DNA of 64,000 nt, taken from the NCBI RefSeq assembly GCF_018698455.1, contig NZ_JABIOQ010000074.1, forward strand, positions 1-64,000, in the 5' to 3' direction. The notes under the pieces were generated by a model. It had not been told where the DNA came from. It made no database searches and worked only from the letters and a program-made list of their open reading frames with translations. Shown here piece by piece: positions 6,271-16,200 of this stretch; position 1 is the stretch's first letter; each line of letters starts with the position of its first letter. The DNA is from Sulfurimonas sp. GTDB taxonomy: Bacteria > Campylobacterota > Campylobacteria > Campylobacterales > Sulfurimonadaceae. Both the position numbers and the translations under genes were made by a program.

Positions 6271-8021
6271 TACTACATCCCTCAGAACTTAAAAGAAAGA
6301 CCTTTTTTATACTGTTTGATATAATTATTATAATTATTTCAACATTGATTTCTTTTGAGCTTAGATTTGATTTTTTTATTCCTCAAATGTATAATAGTTC
6401 TATTCTTATTACTATAGCAACTCTCATATTAGCACGCATTTCTCTTTTTTACTATTTTAGAATTTATAACATTAGTTGGAGACACTTCGGTTTTAAAGAT
6501 ATGACTACCCTTGTATATGTGACAGTATTTTCTACTGTTTTCTTGCTTTTAGTCTCTTATTTACTAAGAACTACTGAGTATATAGTTCCGCGATCTATCA
6601 TTCCTATAGAGTTTTTTATTTCATTATTTATGATTTTAGCATTGAGAGTTTCAAAGCGTTTGTACTTACAAAGTTACAAAGTTAATGTTGATGGAAAAAG
6701 TACAATAGTGATAGCTGACTTAGATAAAGCAAATGATATTCTTAGAACTATAAACAACAAGGACAGTGACTACTACCCAGTAGCGATTATAAATGATAAA
6801 AATAAAAATATAAAAGTTAATGGTATTGAAGTGTATACTTTAGAGAAGTTTATATCATTAGATATTGACTGTGATGTAGCTATTGTTGATGAGTCCATAA
6901 ATCTTGGTAGTGTTTATGAAGAGTTAAATGCCATAGGCATCATAAACATTAAAGTCGCCAGCGATTATGGAGATTATGGAGCAGAGATTAAAGATGTATC
7001 AGTAGAAGATCTACTCGCTCGCCATCCAAAAGATTTAGATAAAGATAAAGTTAAAGATTTCATAAAAGATAAAGTCGTACTTGTAACTGGAGCAGGTGGG
7101 AGTATAGGGAGTGAAATATGTCGTCAGTGTGAACTCTTTGGCGCAAAAATATTAATACTTCTTGATAATAGCGAGTATAATTTATATGCGATTGAAGAAG
7201 AGATTAAACTTATTCAAACCATCCCAATTATGCAAAGTGTTGTTAATAAGAAGTTGATTGATACTACATTTCAAAAGTATAAGCCGGAGATTGTTATTCA
7301 TGCAGCGGCATATAAACATGTTCCACTTGTTGAAGCAAATATTACCGAAGGTATCATAAACAATATAGTTGGAACTAAAAATATCATTGACCTTTCAATA
7401 AAACATGGTGTAGAGAAATTTGTTATGATTTCAACAGACAAAGCGGTACGCCCTACAAATGTCATGGGTACTACAAAGCGCATCTGTGAACTCTATGCTC
7501 AAAACTCTAATGGAAGGGGTACAGACATTGTCGCCGTTCGTTTTGGCAATGTACTCGGTTCTAGTGGTAGTGTTATACCTAAGTTTAAAGCTCAGATACA
7601 AGCTGGAAAGAACATAACCGTTACTCATCCAGATATTACACGTTACTTTATGCTTATTCCAGAGGCCTGTGCTCTTGTTCTTCAAGCGGGTGCCATTGGA
7701 AGTGGCGGAGAGATATTTATTTTAGATATGGGAGAGCCTATAAAAATAGTTGATTTAGCACAAAAAATGATAGAGCTTAGTGGTAAACCAAATATACAAA
7801 TAGAATTTTCAGGTCTAAGACCCGGTGAAAAGTTATATGAAGAGTTACTTATAGATGACAGTGATGCTTCAACCGACTATGAGTCTATTACTGTAGCACA
7901 TCCTACTCCTTATGATATAAAACAGTTAAATCTTGATATAGAAGAGTTATTAGCTTCTTCTAATCAACTTGGAGTACTTAAAAAGATTGTTCCAGAGTTT
8001 AATCATCAAGAGAATAAATAA
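6267..8021 (+). CDS. pglF: UDP-GlcNAc 4,6-dehydratase (PglF/WbpM/CapD type)
   Basis: A 584-residue membrane-anchored nucleotide-sugar 4,6-dehydratase producing the keto sugar for di-N-acetylbacillosamine or related sugars. Four hydrophobic helices (about 13-32, 44-63, 80-100, 108-127) precede a CoA-binding-like domain and the catalytic SDR domain: GAGGSIG at 275-281, TDKAVRP at 390-396, and Met400-x3-Lys404, where Met replaces the usual Tyr as in WbpM. The start is TTG6267 with an AAAGGA site upstream and a 4-base overlap with the previous gene. PglF is the closest functional label; substrate specificity is inferred. Confidence 0.88.
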   Translation: MILHPSELKRKTFFILFDIIIIIISTLISFELRFDFFIPQMYNSSILITIATLILARISLFYYFRIYNISWRHFGFKDMTTLVYVTVFSTVFLLLVSYLLRTTEYIVPRSIIPIEFFISLFMILALRVSKRLYLQSYKVNVDGKSTIVIADLDKANDILRTINNKDSDYYPVAIINDKNKNIKVNGIEVYTLEKFISLDIDCDVAIVDESINLGSVYEELNAIGIINIKVASDYGDYGAEIKDVSVEDLLARHPKDLDKDKVKDFIKDKVVLVTGAGGSIGSEICRQCELFGAKILILLDNSEYNLYAIEEEIKLIQTIPIMQSVVNKKLIDTTFQKYKPEIVIHAAAYKHVPLVEANITEGIINNIVGTKNIIDLSIKHGVEKFVMISTDKAVRPTNVMGTTKRICELYAQNSNGRGTDIVAVRFGNVLGSSGSVIPKFKAQIQAGKNITVTHPDITRYFMLIPEACALVLQAGAIGSGGEIFILDMGEPIKIVDLAQKMIELSGKPNIQIEFSGLRPGEKLYEELLIDDSDASTDYESITVAHPTPYDIKQLNLDIEELLASSNQLGVLKKIVPEFNHQENK

Positions 8022-8069
8022 TTGTAAATATATTATAATACTCTTAAAAGAACTATTAAGGATACTCTA

Positions 8070-8261
8070 ATGACTATATCGGCAAATGAGATAAAAAAAC
8101 ATGGTGTTACAATATTTGATGATATGTTAAAAAAATTTGATGAACTGATTATCAATGTACGTGGTAAAATAATTATGCAGTATCGAGTACTAATAGACTT
8201 TATCATAAAAAATAATGAGATTATACCTATAGATATTGGAACTCATGATGAAGTTTATTAG
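8070..8261 (+). pseudogene. Antitoxin N-terminus fused in frame to a RelE-like toxin C-terminus
   Basis: A 63-codon frame with a ribosome site (AAGGATA). The first about 34 residues (TISANEIKKHGVTIFDDMLKK, then VRGK) look like a Phd-type antitoxin start. The last about 25 (QYRVLIDFIIKNNEIIPIDI, GTHDEVY) look like the C-terminal strand and active-site end of a YafQ/RelE-like toxin. This is what an in-frame deletion inside an antitoxin-toxin operon would leave. The product lacks the antitoxin neutralising tail and most of the toxin, so activity is unlikely; it could still be a small DNA-binding protein. The family calls are from memory of such proteins. Confidence 0.7.
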
Positions 8262-8266
8262 TTGAT

Positions 8267-9082
8267 ATGAAATATTTCTTACTTCTTTTCCTTTTTACAT
8301 CACTTTTTTCACAAGAAAGAACTCGTGTAAAAGAGCCAGAACTTTTACTTTTAAACAAATATAATACAGATAAAAATGTAAGTGGCTGGTATATGAGTGA
8401 GAAGCTTGATGGGGTTCGAGCTTATTGGGATGGAAAACAACTCATCTCCAGAAATGGAGTTGTTTTTACTCCACCTCAGTTTTTTATAAAGGATTTTCCT
8501 AAAACAAAACTAGATGGGGAACTTTGGAGTAAACGCAGTGACTTCTCCCATATATCTTCAATAGTAAACACACATAAACCTACAACTAACTGGAAAAAGC
8601 TAACTTACAACATCTTTGAAGTCCCTAACTCAAGTGGGAACTTAATGCAAAGACTAACTACTGTAAAAGAATCAAAATATATAAAACTCATTAAGCAAAT
8701 AAATGTAAAAGATAAAAACCACTTAGATGAATTTTTAAAAAGTGTAGAGCAGCTTGGTGGAGAGGGGATTGTCGTTCGTGATGGAAGTTTAGATTATTAT
8801 GCTTCTAGAAACAACAGTGCTTTAAAAGTAAAAAGTTATCAGGATGAAGAGTGTAAAATTATGTCTTATACTGATGGAGAAGGAAAAAACCTAGGAATGA
8901 TAGGCTCTTTAGTTTGTAAAATGCAAGATAAAAAACTTATAAAAATTGGAACGGGATTAACTAATGAAGAGAGAAAAAATCCTCCTAAAATAGGAAGTGT
9001 GATTACATTTAAGTACTATGGTCTCACATCAAAAGGAAACCCTAGGTTTCCAGTATATTTACGAGAGAGAAAAAGTTTTTAA
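8267..9082 (+). CDS. ligE: Periplasmic ATP-dependent DNA ligase (Lig E type)
   Basis: A 271-residue minimal ATP-dependent DNA ligase. A signal peptide (MKYFLLLFLFTSLFS) is followed by motif I EKLDGVRAYWDG with the adenylated Lys46. GEGIVVRDG near 165 and LKVKSYQDEECKI near 188 are the later nucleotidyltransferase motifs, and a short OB fold ends the protein. Lig E enzymes carry a leader directing them to the periplasm, where a role in uptake or repair of exogenous DNA has been proposed. A competent host would fit the many signs of gene transfer nearby (inference). The ATG lies 5 bases after the antitoxin/toxin relic. Confidence 0.85.
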   Translation: MKYFLLLFLFTSLFSQERTRVKEPELLLLNKYNTDKNVSGWYMSEKLDGVRAYWDGKQLISRNGVVFTPPQFFIKDFPKTKLDGELWSKRSDFSHISSIVNTHKPTTNWKKLTYNIFEVPNSSGNLMQRLTTVKESKYIKLIKQINVKDKNHLDEFLKSVEQLGGEGIVVRDGSLDYYASRNNSALKVKSYQDEECKIMSYTDGEGKNLGMIGSLVCKMQDKKLIKIGTGLTNEERKNPPKIGSVITFKYYGLTSKGNPRFPVYLRERKSF

Positions 9083-9084
9083 GA

Positions 9085-9127
9085 CTAGCTTATAACATGA
9101 GCCACAAATTTACTCATATTATCCATA
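9085..9127 (+). repeat. Gene-tail direct repeat (echo of the GSS-like gene 3' end)
   Basis: These 43 bases match 10812-10854 at 39 positions. Read on the minus strand they encode MDNMSKFVAHVIS and a stop, against MDNISKFEAHVIS in the intact gene. The echo begins exactly at the stop codon, two bases after the ligase stop. hipBA lies between the two copies, 1727 bp apart. Confidence 0.9.
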
Positions 9128-9128
9128 C

Positions 9129-9157
9129 TTGACTGACAAATTTAAACTAGATATAAT
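9129..9157 (+). promoter_or_regulatory. Sigma-70 promoter of hipBA
   Basis: TTGACT (9129-9134), 17 bases, TATAAT (9152-9157). The promoter starts at the edge of the gene-tail echo, and the -35 TGACT resembles the TGACT of the GSS coding strand at 10859-10863, so the -35 box may be derived from the displaced gene end. Confidence 0.8.
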
Positions 9158-9217
9158 ACTTCTTATATTAAGTTTTAGATAATTTTAAAGCTTATAAAAC
9201 TTATTATAGGAAGTTTT

Positions 9218-9526
9218 ATGATTGAATTGCAGACACCATCCGAAATAATAGATAGATTAGCTGAAAATATAGAAAAGCAAAGAATTAAAAAAAGGATGAA
9301 GCAATCAGAATTATGTAAAAATGCAGAAGTTCCACTTTCCACATACCAAAATTTTATATATGAAAAGAAGGTAAATATAATCAATCTGATTAAGATTATG
9401 TATACTCTGAGAATGTGGGATAACCTTGAAGGCTTAACTAAATATGAAGAAGTAACGAGCATTGAAGAGATGAAACTTATGCATAAAAACAAGAGACTTC
9501 CAAAAAGAGTGAAGGATAAAAAGTGA
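9218..9526 (+). CDS. hipB: HipB-like antitoxin / XRE-type regulator
   Basis: A 102-residue protein with a helix-turn-helix: RIKKRMKQSELCKNAEVPLS followed by TYQNFIYEKK is the usual HTH_3 layout. In HipBA systems HipB binds operators, represses the operon and sequesters HipA. An AGGAAG ribosome site lies before the ATG, and the stop overlaps the hipA GTG by four bases. AT-rich dyads occur between 9160 and 9217 but no canonical TATCC-N8-GGATA operator is seen. Confidence 0.82.
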   Translation: MIELQTPSEIIDRLAENIEKQRIKKRMKQSELCKNAEVPLSTYQNFIYEKKVNIINLIKIMYTLRMWDNLEGLTKYEEVTSIEEMKLMHKNKRLPKRVKDKK

Positions 9527-10815
9527 AACAGCAAGATTTACTCGAAGTTGAAGCTTTTATATATGGAATGAAAATTGGAACCATGATTATGCATCATAAT
9601 CGAATTTATTTTGAGTATGATAAAGTATTTATTACAAAAGATATTGAGATATCTCCTTTAAAATTAAATACAAAATATATTGATATACCGTATACTAATA
9701 AAGAGAGCTTTGAAATATATCAGGGAATGCCAGGTGTATTTTTTGACTCCTTACCAGATAAGCATGGTATGCCTTTTATATACAGATACTTTGAACAAAA
9801 AGGTTTTTCAGTAGGAGATGTAACACTACTACATAAATTAACATTTATTGCAGATCGTGGACTTGGAGCAATAGAATATAAACCAAAACAAAAGCAAAAA
9901 ATCAGACAAATAGAAGATGTTATTTCTGTGAAAAGCCTACATGAAGATATGAGAAAAATCTTAGAAAAAGATCAACATAATTATTCTATAGACATGCTTA
10001 TGAACATTATAGATAGTGCATCACCTGTAGGTGGAGCAAGACCAAAAATGCTGATATCATATAATAAAGACACAAAACAGATTAAATATAATAATAAAAC
10101 ACTCAACAATGGTTACGTAAGAGCTATAATAAAATTTGATGAAGTTTACCCAGATGAAGATTTAATAGATAGAAGTATTGATCTCACAAAATTAGAGTAT
10201 ATCTATATGTGCATGGCTAAAGAGTGTGCCATAGATACATCAATTATACACTTGCATGTAGAAGATACTCAGAATCATTTAGTAATAGAACGATTCGATA
10301 GAGATAATCAAGATAATAAAATTCATATTTGTAGTGCTTCTGGCCTTATGCATAAAGATATTAGTGTAGCAAATGTTATGTCATATGAAGAACTTTTTGC
10401 ATTTACGAATAAAATATGCAGCAAGCAAGCAGATGTGAAAGAATTATATAAAAGAATGATTTTTAATGCACTATCTTTTAATGTTGATGATCATGCTAAA
10501 AACTTTGAATTTATGATGAATAAATATGGAGACTGGAGCCTTTCTCCTGCTTTTGATATTACATATTCCAAGGGTGTAGTAAGAGCACACATAACAAGTA
10601 TAAATGGAAAAAATGAAGACTTTGTAATTGATGACTTTTTGAGTATTGCTAAAAAAAATCTAATAAGTGAAAAAGAAGCATTGAAAATTATAGACACCGT
10701 ATCTAACAAACTTCTTGAGTTTGGACAAAGAGCAAGAAAACTTAATATTGATGAAAATACAATTCACGAGTGTGAAGAAAATATAAAACAACAAAGAAGT
10801 CTTCTGAAACCCTAG
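9523..10815 (+). CDS. hipA: HipA-like serine/threonine kinase toxin
   Basis: A 430-residue HipA-fold kinase; E. coli HipA phosphorylates GltX and causes persistence. The P-loop-like autophosphorylation region is SASPVGGARPKM (165-176), the catalytic motif FNVDDHAKN spans 319-327, and the metal-binding Asp is in SPAFDI (Asp345). It starts at GTG9523 with an AAGGAT site and ends at 10815, where CTAG serves both as its own stop and as the stop of the convergent GSS-like gene. The two stops overlap by four bases because the cassette ends exactly at the gene-tail repeat. It appears intact. Confidence 0.85.
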   Translation: MKQQDLLEVEAFIYGMKIGTMIMHHNRIYFEYDKVFITKDIEISPLKLNTKYIDIPYTNKESFEIYQGMPGVFFDSLPDKHGMPFIYRYFEQKGFSVGDVTLLHKLTFIADRGLGAIEYKPKQKQKIRQIEDVISVKSLHEDMRKILEKDQHNYSIDMLMNIIDSASPVGGARPKMLISYNKDTKQIKYNNKTLNNGYVRAIIKFDEVYPDEDLIDRSIDLTKLEYIYMCMAKECAIDTSIIHLHVEDTQNHLVIERFDRDNQDNKIHICSASGLMHKDISVANVMSYEELFAFTNKICSKQADVKELYKRMIFNALSFNVDDHAKNFEFMMNKYGDWSLSPAFDITYSKGVVRAHITSINGKNEDFVIDDFLSIAKKNLISEKEALKIIDTVSNKLLEFGQRARKLNIDENTIHECEENIKQQRSLLKP

Positions 10816-10854
10816 CTTATAACATGAGCTTCAAATTTACTTATGTTATCCATA
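10812..10854 (+). repeat. Gene-tail direct repeat (3' end of the intact GSS-like gene)
   Basis: This is the native-position copy of the 43-base repeat also found at 9085-9127 (39 of 43 identical). It encodes the last 13 residues and stop of the GSS-like protein on the minus strand. Confidence 0.9.
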
Positions 10855-11822
10855 GTCTCTGACTCATTACTAAAACTAAGTCCACAAGCCTCATAAGCGA
10901 AAAACACTTTTGCTTTTCTTTTAGACTCTTGCGTTTCTTGATATATCTTTTTGAAGTTTGAGTACTCTGGACCTTCTCCAAAAACTGTTTTTTCTATACT
11001 TCCCTCAAACTCTTCAAATGATGTCTTAAGAAGATATGGTGAGTCTGGATATAAATCTTGAAGTACTTTCATCATTCCACGAGATTCAAAGAGTGCTGTG
11101 TATGCAGGATTGATTATGATGGCTTGTTGATTATTGATGATATTAGTTATGTCAGTTAGAAGTTCACCCTCATCAGTTGCCATATCTAACCAAGAGTAGT
11201 TTTTACACCAGTACTCATAACTTTCACCATTTTCATCATGTATACCATCTTCATTAAATTCCACTTCATGCAGATAAGAAAAACTACAGCTAAACCCAGC
11301 GTCTTCAGCCATCTGTTGCAGTAGTCTTGAGTCTCTTTCTTTAGTTTCATCATCGCTAGGAGATGAAAAAAGAATCTTCCAGCCATCATATCTTTCATCA
11401 AAGTTCTCAACTCCATCATCAAGGGTTAGAAGTCTTTTAAAATTTTTGCTGATACTTGCATATATGTCATTAAACTGTGAGTCTTCAAGCTGTTCTTGTG
11501 ATGCATCATAGAGACCACTAGGCGTGTCAGCTTCAAATCCAAGAAGTTTTATGGGTTGCTTATCTATACCGCCACTAAGAAGAAATGCACCATAAACATG
11601 CCAGTGAACATCATTTTCCCAACTTTTTTTAATGGCATCGACAAGATTAAAAGGTATACCCAGGTCGAAAAAAAGCTCATTTTCTATGACATGCTCAGCA
11701 GCTTCTACATACATGTCATAAAGTTCATTGACTGAGTGGTAGTAAGTATCAGCCTCTTTTTGAGAGAGCTTAACCACCGAAAAATCCACCTGATCTTTTA
11801 GCTGATGTTTTTGAACTTCCAC
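10812..11822 (-). CDS. Glutathionylspermidine synthase-like ATP-grasp protein
   Basis: A 336-residue protein of the GSP_synth family, named after an amide-bond-forming ATP-grasp enzyme; the role in Campylobacterota is unproven. Typical blocks are NELYDMYVEAAEHVIEN, FNLVDAIKKSWENDVHWH, PYLLKTSFE and a C-terminal EACGLSF ... DNISKF. The assigned start overlaps the UPF0323 gene by 53 bases; a GTG about 15 codons downstream is an alternative. Compared with relatives I remember, the N-terminus seems a few dozen residues short. It follows the UPF0323 gene as in Helicobacter, supporting a shared envelope-related role. Confidence 0.75.
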   Translation of the reverse strand: MEVQKHQLKDQVDFSVVKLSQKEADTYYHSVNELYDMYVEAAEHVIENELFFDLGIPFNLVDAIKKSWENDVHWHVYGAFLLSGGIDKQPIKLLGFEADTPSGLYDASQEQLEDSQFNDIYASISKNFKRLLTLDDGVENFDERYDGWKILFSSPSDDETKERDSRLLQQMAEDAGFSCSFSYLHEVEFNEDGIHDENGESYEYWCKNYSWLDMATDEGELLTDITNIINNQQAIIINPAYTALFESRGMMKVLQDLYPDSPYLLKTSFEEFEGSIEKTVFGEGPEYSNFKKIYQETQESKRKAKVFFAYEACGLSFSNESETMDNISKFEAHVIS

Positions 11823-12324
11823 CGAAAAAGCTTTTTCTAGAAGATTTTGAAGCAGCAGAACGGCTATATGGACTTTTATTTGAAGCAGCGGAGTTTCTTC
11901 TAAAACTCTTGTTATTCATAAGAGAGTTTCCTATCATATTTCCAAGGAGTGAACCAGCAGCTACCGCTAGTATGGTTCCCCCTAAACCCATTCCTGCGCT
12001 ACCACTATTTTCTCTCGTTGTTTCAGAACTTCCATTTTGTACTTTCTGGTACTCTTGCTCGGCAAGAGCTTTCATTTCTGCTTCATTCATGAAACGCTCT
12101 ACTGTGTTTCCATTGACATCTTTTTCACGGATAATGGCACGAGATGGACCATCTGTAGGCATCTCTTCAACTACTATGTATTTTCCACTTGTTTGTTGTT
12201 CTATGACTAAAAAACGGTTTTTTTGTTCTTCTTGTGGTGCTTCACAACCAGTAAGTGCACTCATCATTAAAGCACTAGTAGTCCCCAGTGTTATAGCACT
12301 TGTAGTTTTAAATATATTTTTCAT
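11770..12324 (-). CDS. UPF0323 family lipoprotein
   Basis: A 184-residue predicted lipoprotein with lipobox LTGC (Cys27) after a hydrophobic leader, then NRFLVIEQQTSGKYIVVEEMP typical of UPF0323. A glycine-rich hydrophobic patch (GMGLGGTILAVAAGSLLG) and a low-complexity Ser/Lys/Gly tail ending GGFFGG follow. Function is unknown. Its ATG lies directly after the stop of the upstream gene and its end overlaps the GSS-like gene. Confidence 0.82.
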   Translation of the reverse strand: MKNIFKTTSAITLGTTSALMMSALTGCEAPQEEQKNRFLVIEQQTSGKYIVVEEMPTDGPSRAIIREKDVNGNTVERFMNEAEMKALAEQEYQKVQNGSSETTRENSGSAGMGLGGTILAVAAGSLLGNMIGNSLMNNKSFRRNSAASNKSPYSRSAASKSSRKSFFGGSSKTSAKRSGGFFGG

Positions 12325-12771
12325 TTAGTATTTTCCTATTATTTTATTTTTATCTATATGGAGTACTTTTTTTATGTTTTTGTCGTAAAAGAGTACTTCT
12401 GTTCGTGAAGTGTAAATGATGTCTCCCGTATAAGTGTACTTTTTTGTTTGTAAAGAGACATTACTTGTTTTGAACATACCCTCACCAAGAGCTTTACCAA
12501 CAGGAGGTATAAGTGTTGTAAAAGAGAGTAGAAATAGTGGTATCATTACAATTAAACTTAGTTTATTACTTCTATATATTACTAAGTAACCTAAAAATAT
12601 ACTAAGAGAAAAAAAGAGAAATGCATTTTGATTATCAGCAAATAAAACATTGTAGTATTCGTCTATATTTAAAGCATCTATATAATTAGTTTTTAACCCT
12701 AGAAAAATAAAAAAATCCATAAAAAATGTAAAAAACATACCAGTGAGTAAGGCTTGAACTATTTTGGTCAT
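12325..12771 (-). CDS. Predicted membrane protein, unknown function
   Basis: A 148-residue protein with about three hydrophobic segments (roughly 5-25, 48-65, 72-92) and a polar C-terminal part rich in Lys and Tyr. No family was recognised. It overlaps the TsaC-like gene upstream by four bases (ATGA) and abuts the lipoprotein downstream, so it belongs to the same minus-strand operon. Confidence 0.65.
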   Translation of the reverse strand: MTKIVQALLTGMFFTFFMDFFIFLGLKTNYIDALNIDEYYNVLFADNQNAFLFFSLSIFLGYLVIYRSNKLSLIVMIPLFLLSFTTLIPPVGKALGEGMFKTSNVSLQTKKYTYTGDIIYTSRTEVLFYDKNIKKVLHIDKNKIIGKY

Positions 12772-13241
12772 CGTAACCTCTTTATCTTTTTTTTGTTAAT
12801 TTTAAAAAGTGATGATGAGGAACTCTCTTTAAAGGAATTCTTATCTTCTATTATTATATCAGCTTTTTGTTCACAAAAATCTCTTTGAAATGATTTGCCA
12901 CTTTCATTTGCGGATGTTGAGTGATTCCACCTGAGGTTTCTTAATATAGAAGAATTTAAATGACCAGCTACAACTCTAAACGCAGAATCTTTGACAATAA
13001 ATGTTGTTTTAGTAGAACGACGAACTCGAGACTTAAAAGAGGAGGGGATTCTTAACTTATGAGACTGTAAATCTTTAAACCTTTGATATACTTTTATGAA
13101 AGGCTTAGATGTATCACGTGACTTTACTTCATAAAGTTTTTGTGCATCTTGTGATAAAAAACCGACAGTAGTGTCGGTTTGAGCTAGTATAACTTGTGTG
13201 TCTATACTAAAAAGTCTTGAAGTGCTGTTGATTTTGACCAT
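12768..13241 (-). CDS. Short TsaC/Sua5/YrdC-like protein
   Basis: A 157-residue member of the YrdC-domain family, whose enzymes make threonylcarbamoyl-AMP for the t6A modification of t[37 protein letters not shown] and the [10 protein letters not shown] block are characteristic of the short Campylobacterota form. With this ATG the gene overlaps the 3' end of carB by 40 bases; no better start is obvious. The Ser/Lys-rich tail is lineage-specific. Confidence 0.75.
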   Translation of the reverse strand: MVKINSTSRLFSIDTQVILAQTDTTVGFLSQDAQKLYEVKSRDTSKPFIKVYQRFKDLQSHKLRIPSSFKSRVRRSTKTTFIVKDSAFRVVAGHLNSSILRNLRWNHSTSANESGKSFQRDFCEQKADIIIEDKNSFKESSSSSLFKINKKKIKRLR

Positions 13242-16200
13242 GATTCATCTTTCATCTCATCAAGAGCAAGTATTAAAGCTCTTGCTGCACTAAGTGTTGT
13301 AAAGTATGGGATTGAACGACGAAGAACCTCTTGACGGATAACTACAGCATCCTTTTTAGATGTGTTGTTATCAGAAGTATTAATAGCCATTACAATTTCA
13401 TCATTTTTCATACTATCTTCTATATTAGGACGGCCTTCAGATATCTTAAGAACTCTCTCGCATGCAATACCTGCGTTTGCTAATATTTCTTGAGTGCCTT
13501 TAGTTGCAACTAGCTTAAAACCATGCTTTACTAAACCAGAACCAATCTCAGCAGCATGTTCTTTATCTGTATCTACAAAAGATAAGAAACAAGTTCCTCC
13601 AGTTGGGATTTTATTTCCAGCACTAAGTTGTGCTTTTGCAAAAGATACACCGAAGTTTTTACTTATACCCATAACTTCACCAGTTGATTTCATCTCAGGG
13701 CTTAGTACTAAGTCTGCACCATAGAGTTTATGGAAAGGAAAAACAGCTTCTTTTACTGAAACATGACCTTTGAGTTTTGGACGACGAAGACCATTCACTT
13801 CTTCTACTATGTCATACTTATCGTAGTACTCGAGTGAACTCACAAGAGTCTCTCCCATCATAACCCGAGTTGCAACTTTCGCAAGTGGCATACCAGTAGC
13901 CTTAGACACAAATGGAACAGTTCTTGAAGCACGAGGATTTACCTCTATAAGATAAACCTCATCTTTATAAATTGCATACTGAACATTCATAAGTCCAACT
14001 ACGCCAAGACCAAGAGCGATGGTTTTAGTTTGTTGTTCGACTTTTTCTATCATCTCCTGACTTAGGTTCATAGGAGGAAGAGAACATGCTGAGTCACCAG
14101 AATGAATTCCAGCCTCTTCAATGTGTTGCATAACTGAACCGATATAAACTTCTTTACCATCACTAATACAATCAACATCAAGCTCTATTGCTTGGTCAAG
14201 GAATTTGTCAACAAGAACAGGTGCTTCATTTGAAACGCTAATTGCAAGTGTCATATATTCATTTAACTCATCTTCAGAGTAAACGATTTTCATTCCACGT
14301 CCACCAAGAACGAAAGAAGGACGAACAAGAACAGGATAACCGAGCCTCGCAGCTATTGGTGCTGCTTCTTCTTTTTTACGAGCAAGACCGTTTTCTGGTT
14401 GTTTAAGTCCATGTTTGATTACGAAGTTAGAAAATTGCTCTCTGTCCTCTGCTAAATCAATAACCGCTGAAGTCGTTCCAGAAATTTTTGCACCTATTTT
14501 TGTAAGGGCATCTGCTAGCTTGAGTGGTGTTTGTCCACCAAAGTGAACAATAATTCCATCTGGTTGTTCATTTTCTATAACTTCACGAACATGCTCAAAG
14601 TCAATAGGTTCAAAATAAAGAACATCAGAAGTGTCGTAGTCAGTAGAAACTGTCTCAGGATTACAGTTATACATAATAGTCTCTATATCCATCTCTTTAA
14701 GTGCATACGCAGCATGAACACAACAGTAATCAAACTCAATACCTTGACCAATACGGTTAGGTCCACCACCAAGAATTAGAACTTTTCTTTTATCACTTAC
14801 ACGATTTTTTACATTTGGAAGTTTAGTGATGTTTGTTGTTGAGTAAAGATATGGAGTAAGAGCTTCAAACTCAGCAGAACAAGTGTCTACTTCATTGTAT
14901 TCAAGAGAAACACCGAGTTTTTTTCTTGCAGTATAAACTTTATTTTCATCTGTTTGACATGCTGAGTTTTTAGCGATAAGCTCTGCGATGCGTTTGTCTG
15001 AAAAACCATCAACTTTTACAGTTCTCATAAAGTTCTCGTCTAAAAGAATTTTATCTGTTATAGTAGCTTCAGTTTCTATAAGTTCACTGAGTTGGTAAAG
15101 GAACCATTTGTCTATTTTACAAGTAGCATACATCTCATCTATACTCATACCACGACGAAAACCTTCAGCAACATAAAGCATTCTATCTGCATTGGGACGA
15201 CGGATTTCATGTTTGATAAAGTCCATGTCTCCATCCATCTCATTAAAACCACATAAATCAGTTTCTAAAGAACATAATGCTTTTTGCATAGACTCTTTAA
15301 ATGTACGACCTATTGCCATAACTTCACCAACTGACTTCATAGAAGTACTTAAAGTGCTTACAGCTTCAGGAAATTTTTCAAATGTAAAACGTGGGATTTT
15401 TGTAACAACATAATCTATTACTGGCTCAAAAGACGCAGGAGTTCCCGTTATGTCATTTGTAACTTCATCAAGTGTGTAACCAACTGCAAGAAGAGTAGCA
15501 ACTTTTGCGATTGGATAACCAGTCGCTTTTGATGCTAAGGCAGATGAACGTGAAACACGAGGATTCATCTCAATGACAATCATTCTTCCTGTATCTGGAC
15601 AGATAGAAAACTGAACATTTGAACCACCTGTATCAACACCGATTTCTCTTAAAATATCAAAAGAAGCATTACGCATTCTTTGGTACTCTTTATCTGTAAG
15701 TGTAAGGGCAGGGGCTACAGTTATAGAATCACCTGTATGTACACCCATTGGATCAAAGTTTTCAATTGTACAAACGATGATACAGTTATCTGCTTTATCA
15801 CGGATAACTTCCATCTCATACTCTTTCCAACCAAGCATAGATTCCATGATTTCGATTTCATTTACAGGAGAAGCAGATATGCCTTCTTCTGCGAGTTTTT
15901 TAAACTCTTCCATATTGTATGCTACACCTGAACCACCACCAGCAAGTGTAAAAGAAGCTCTAGATATTACAGGGAAACCAATCTCTTTAACTATAGATAT
16001 AGCTTCTTCAACACTATATGCATTTTTACTTTTTGGTAAATCCATCCCGATTTTTTCCATAGCTGCATTAAACGCTGAACGATCTTCACCTTTATGGATA
16101 GCTTCCGGAGACGCACCTAGAAATTGTATACCCTCAAGCATACCTTTTTCATACATACTCGTTGCAACATTAAGTGCAGTCTGTCCACCCATAGTTGGAA

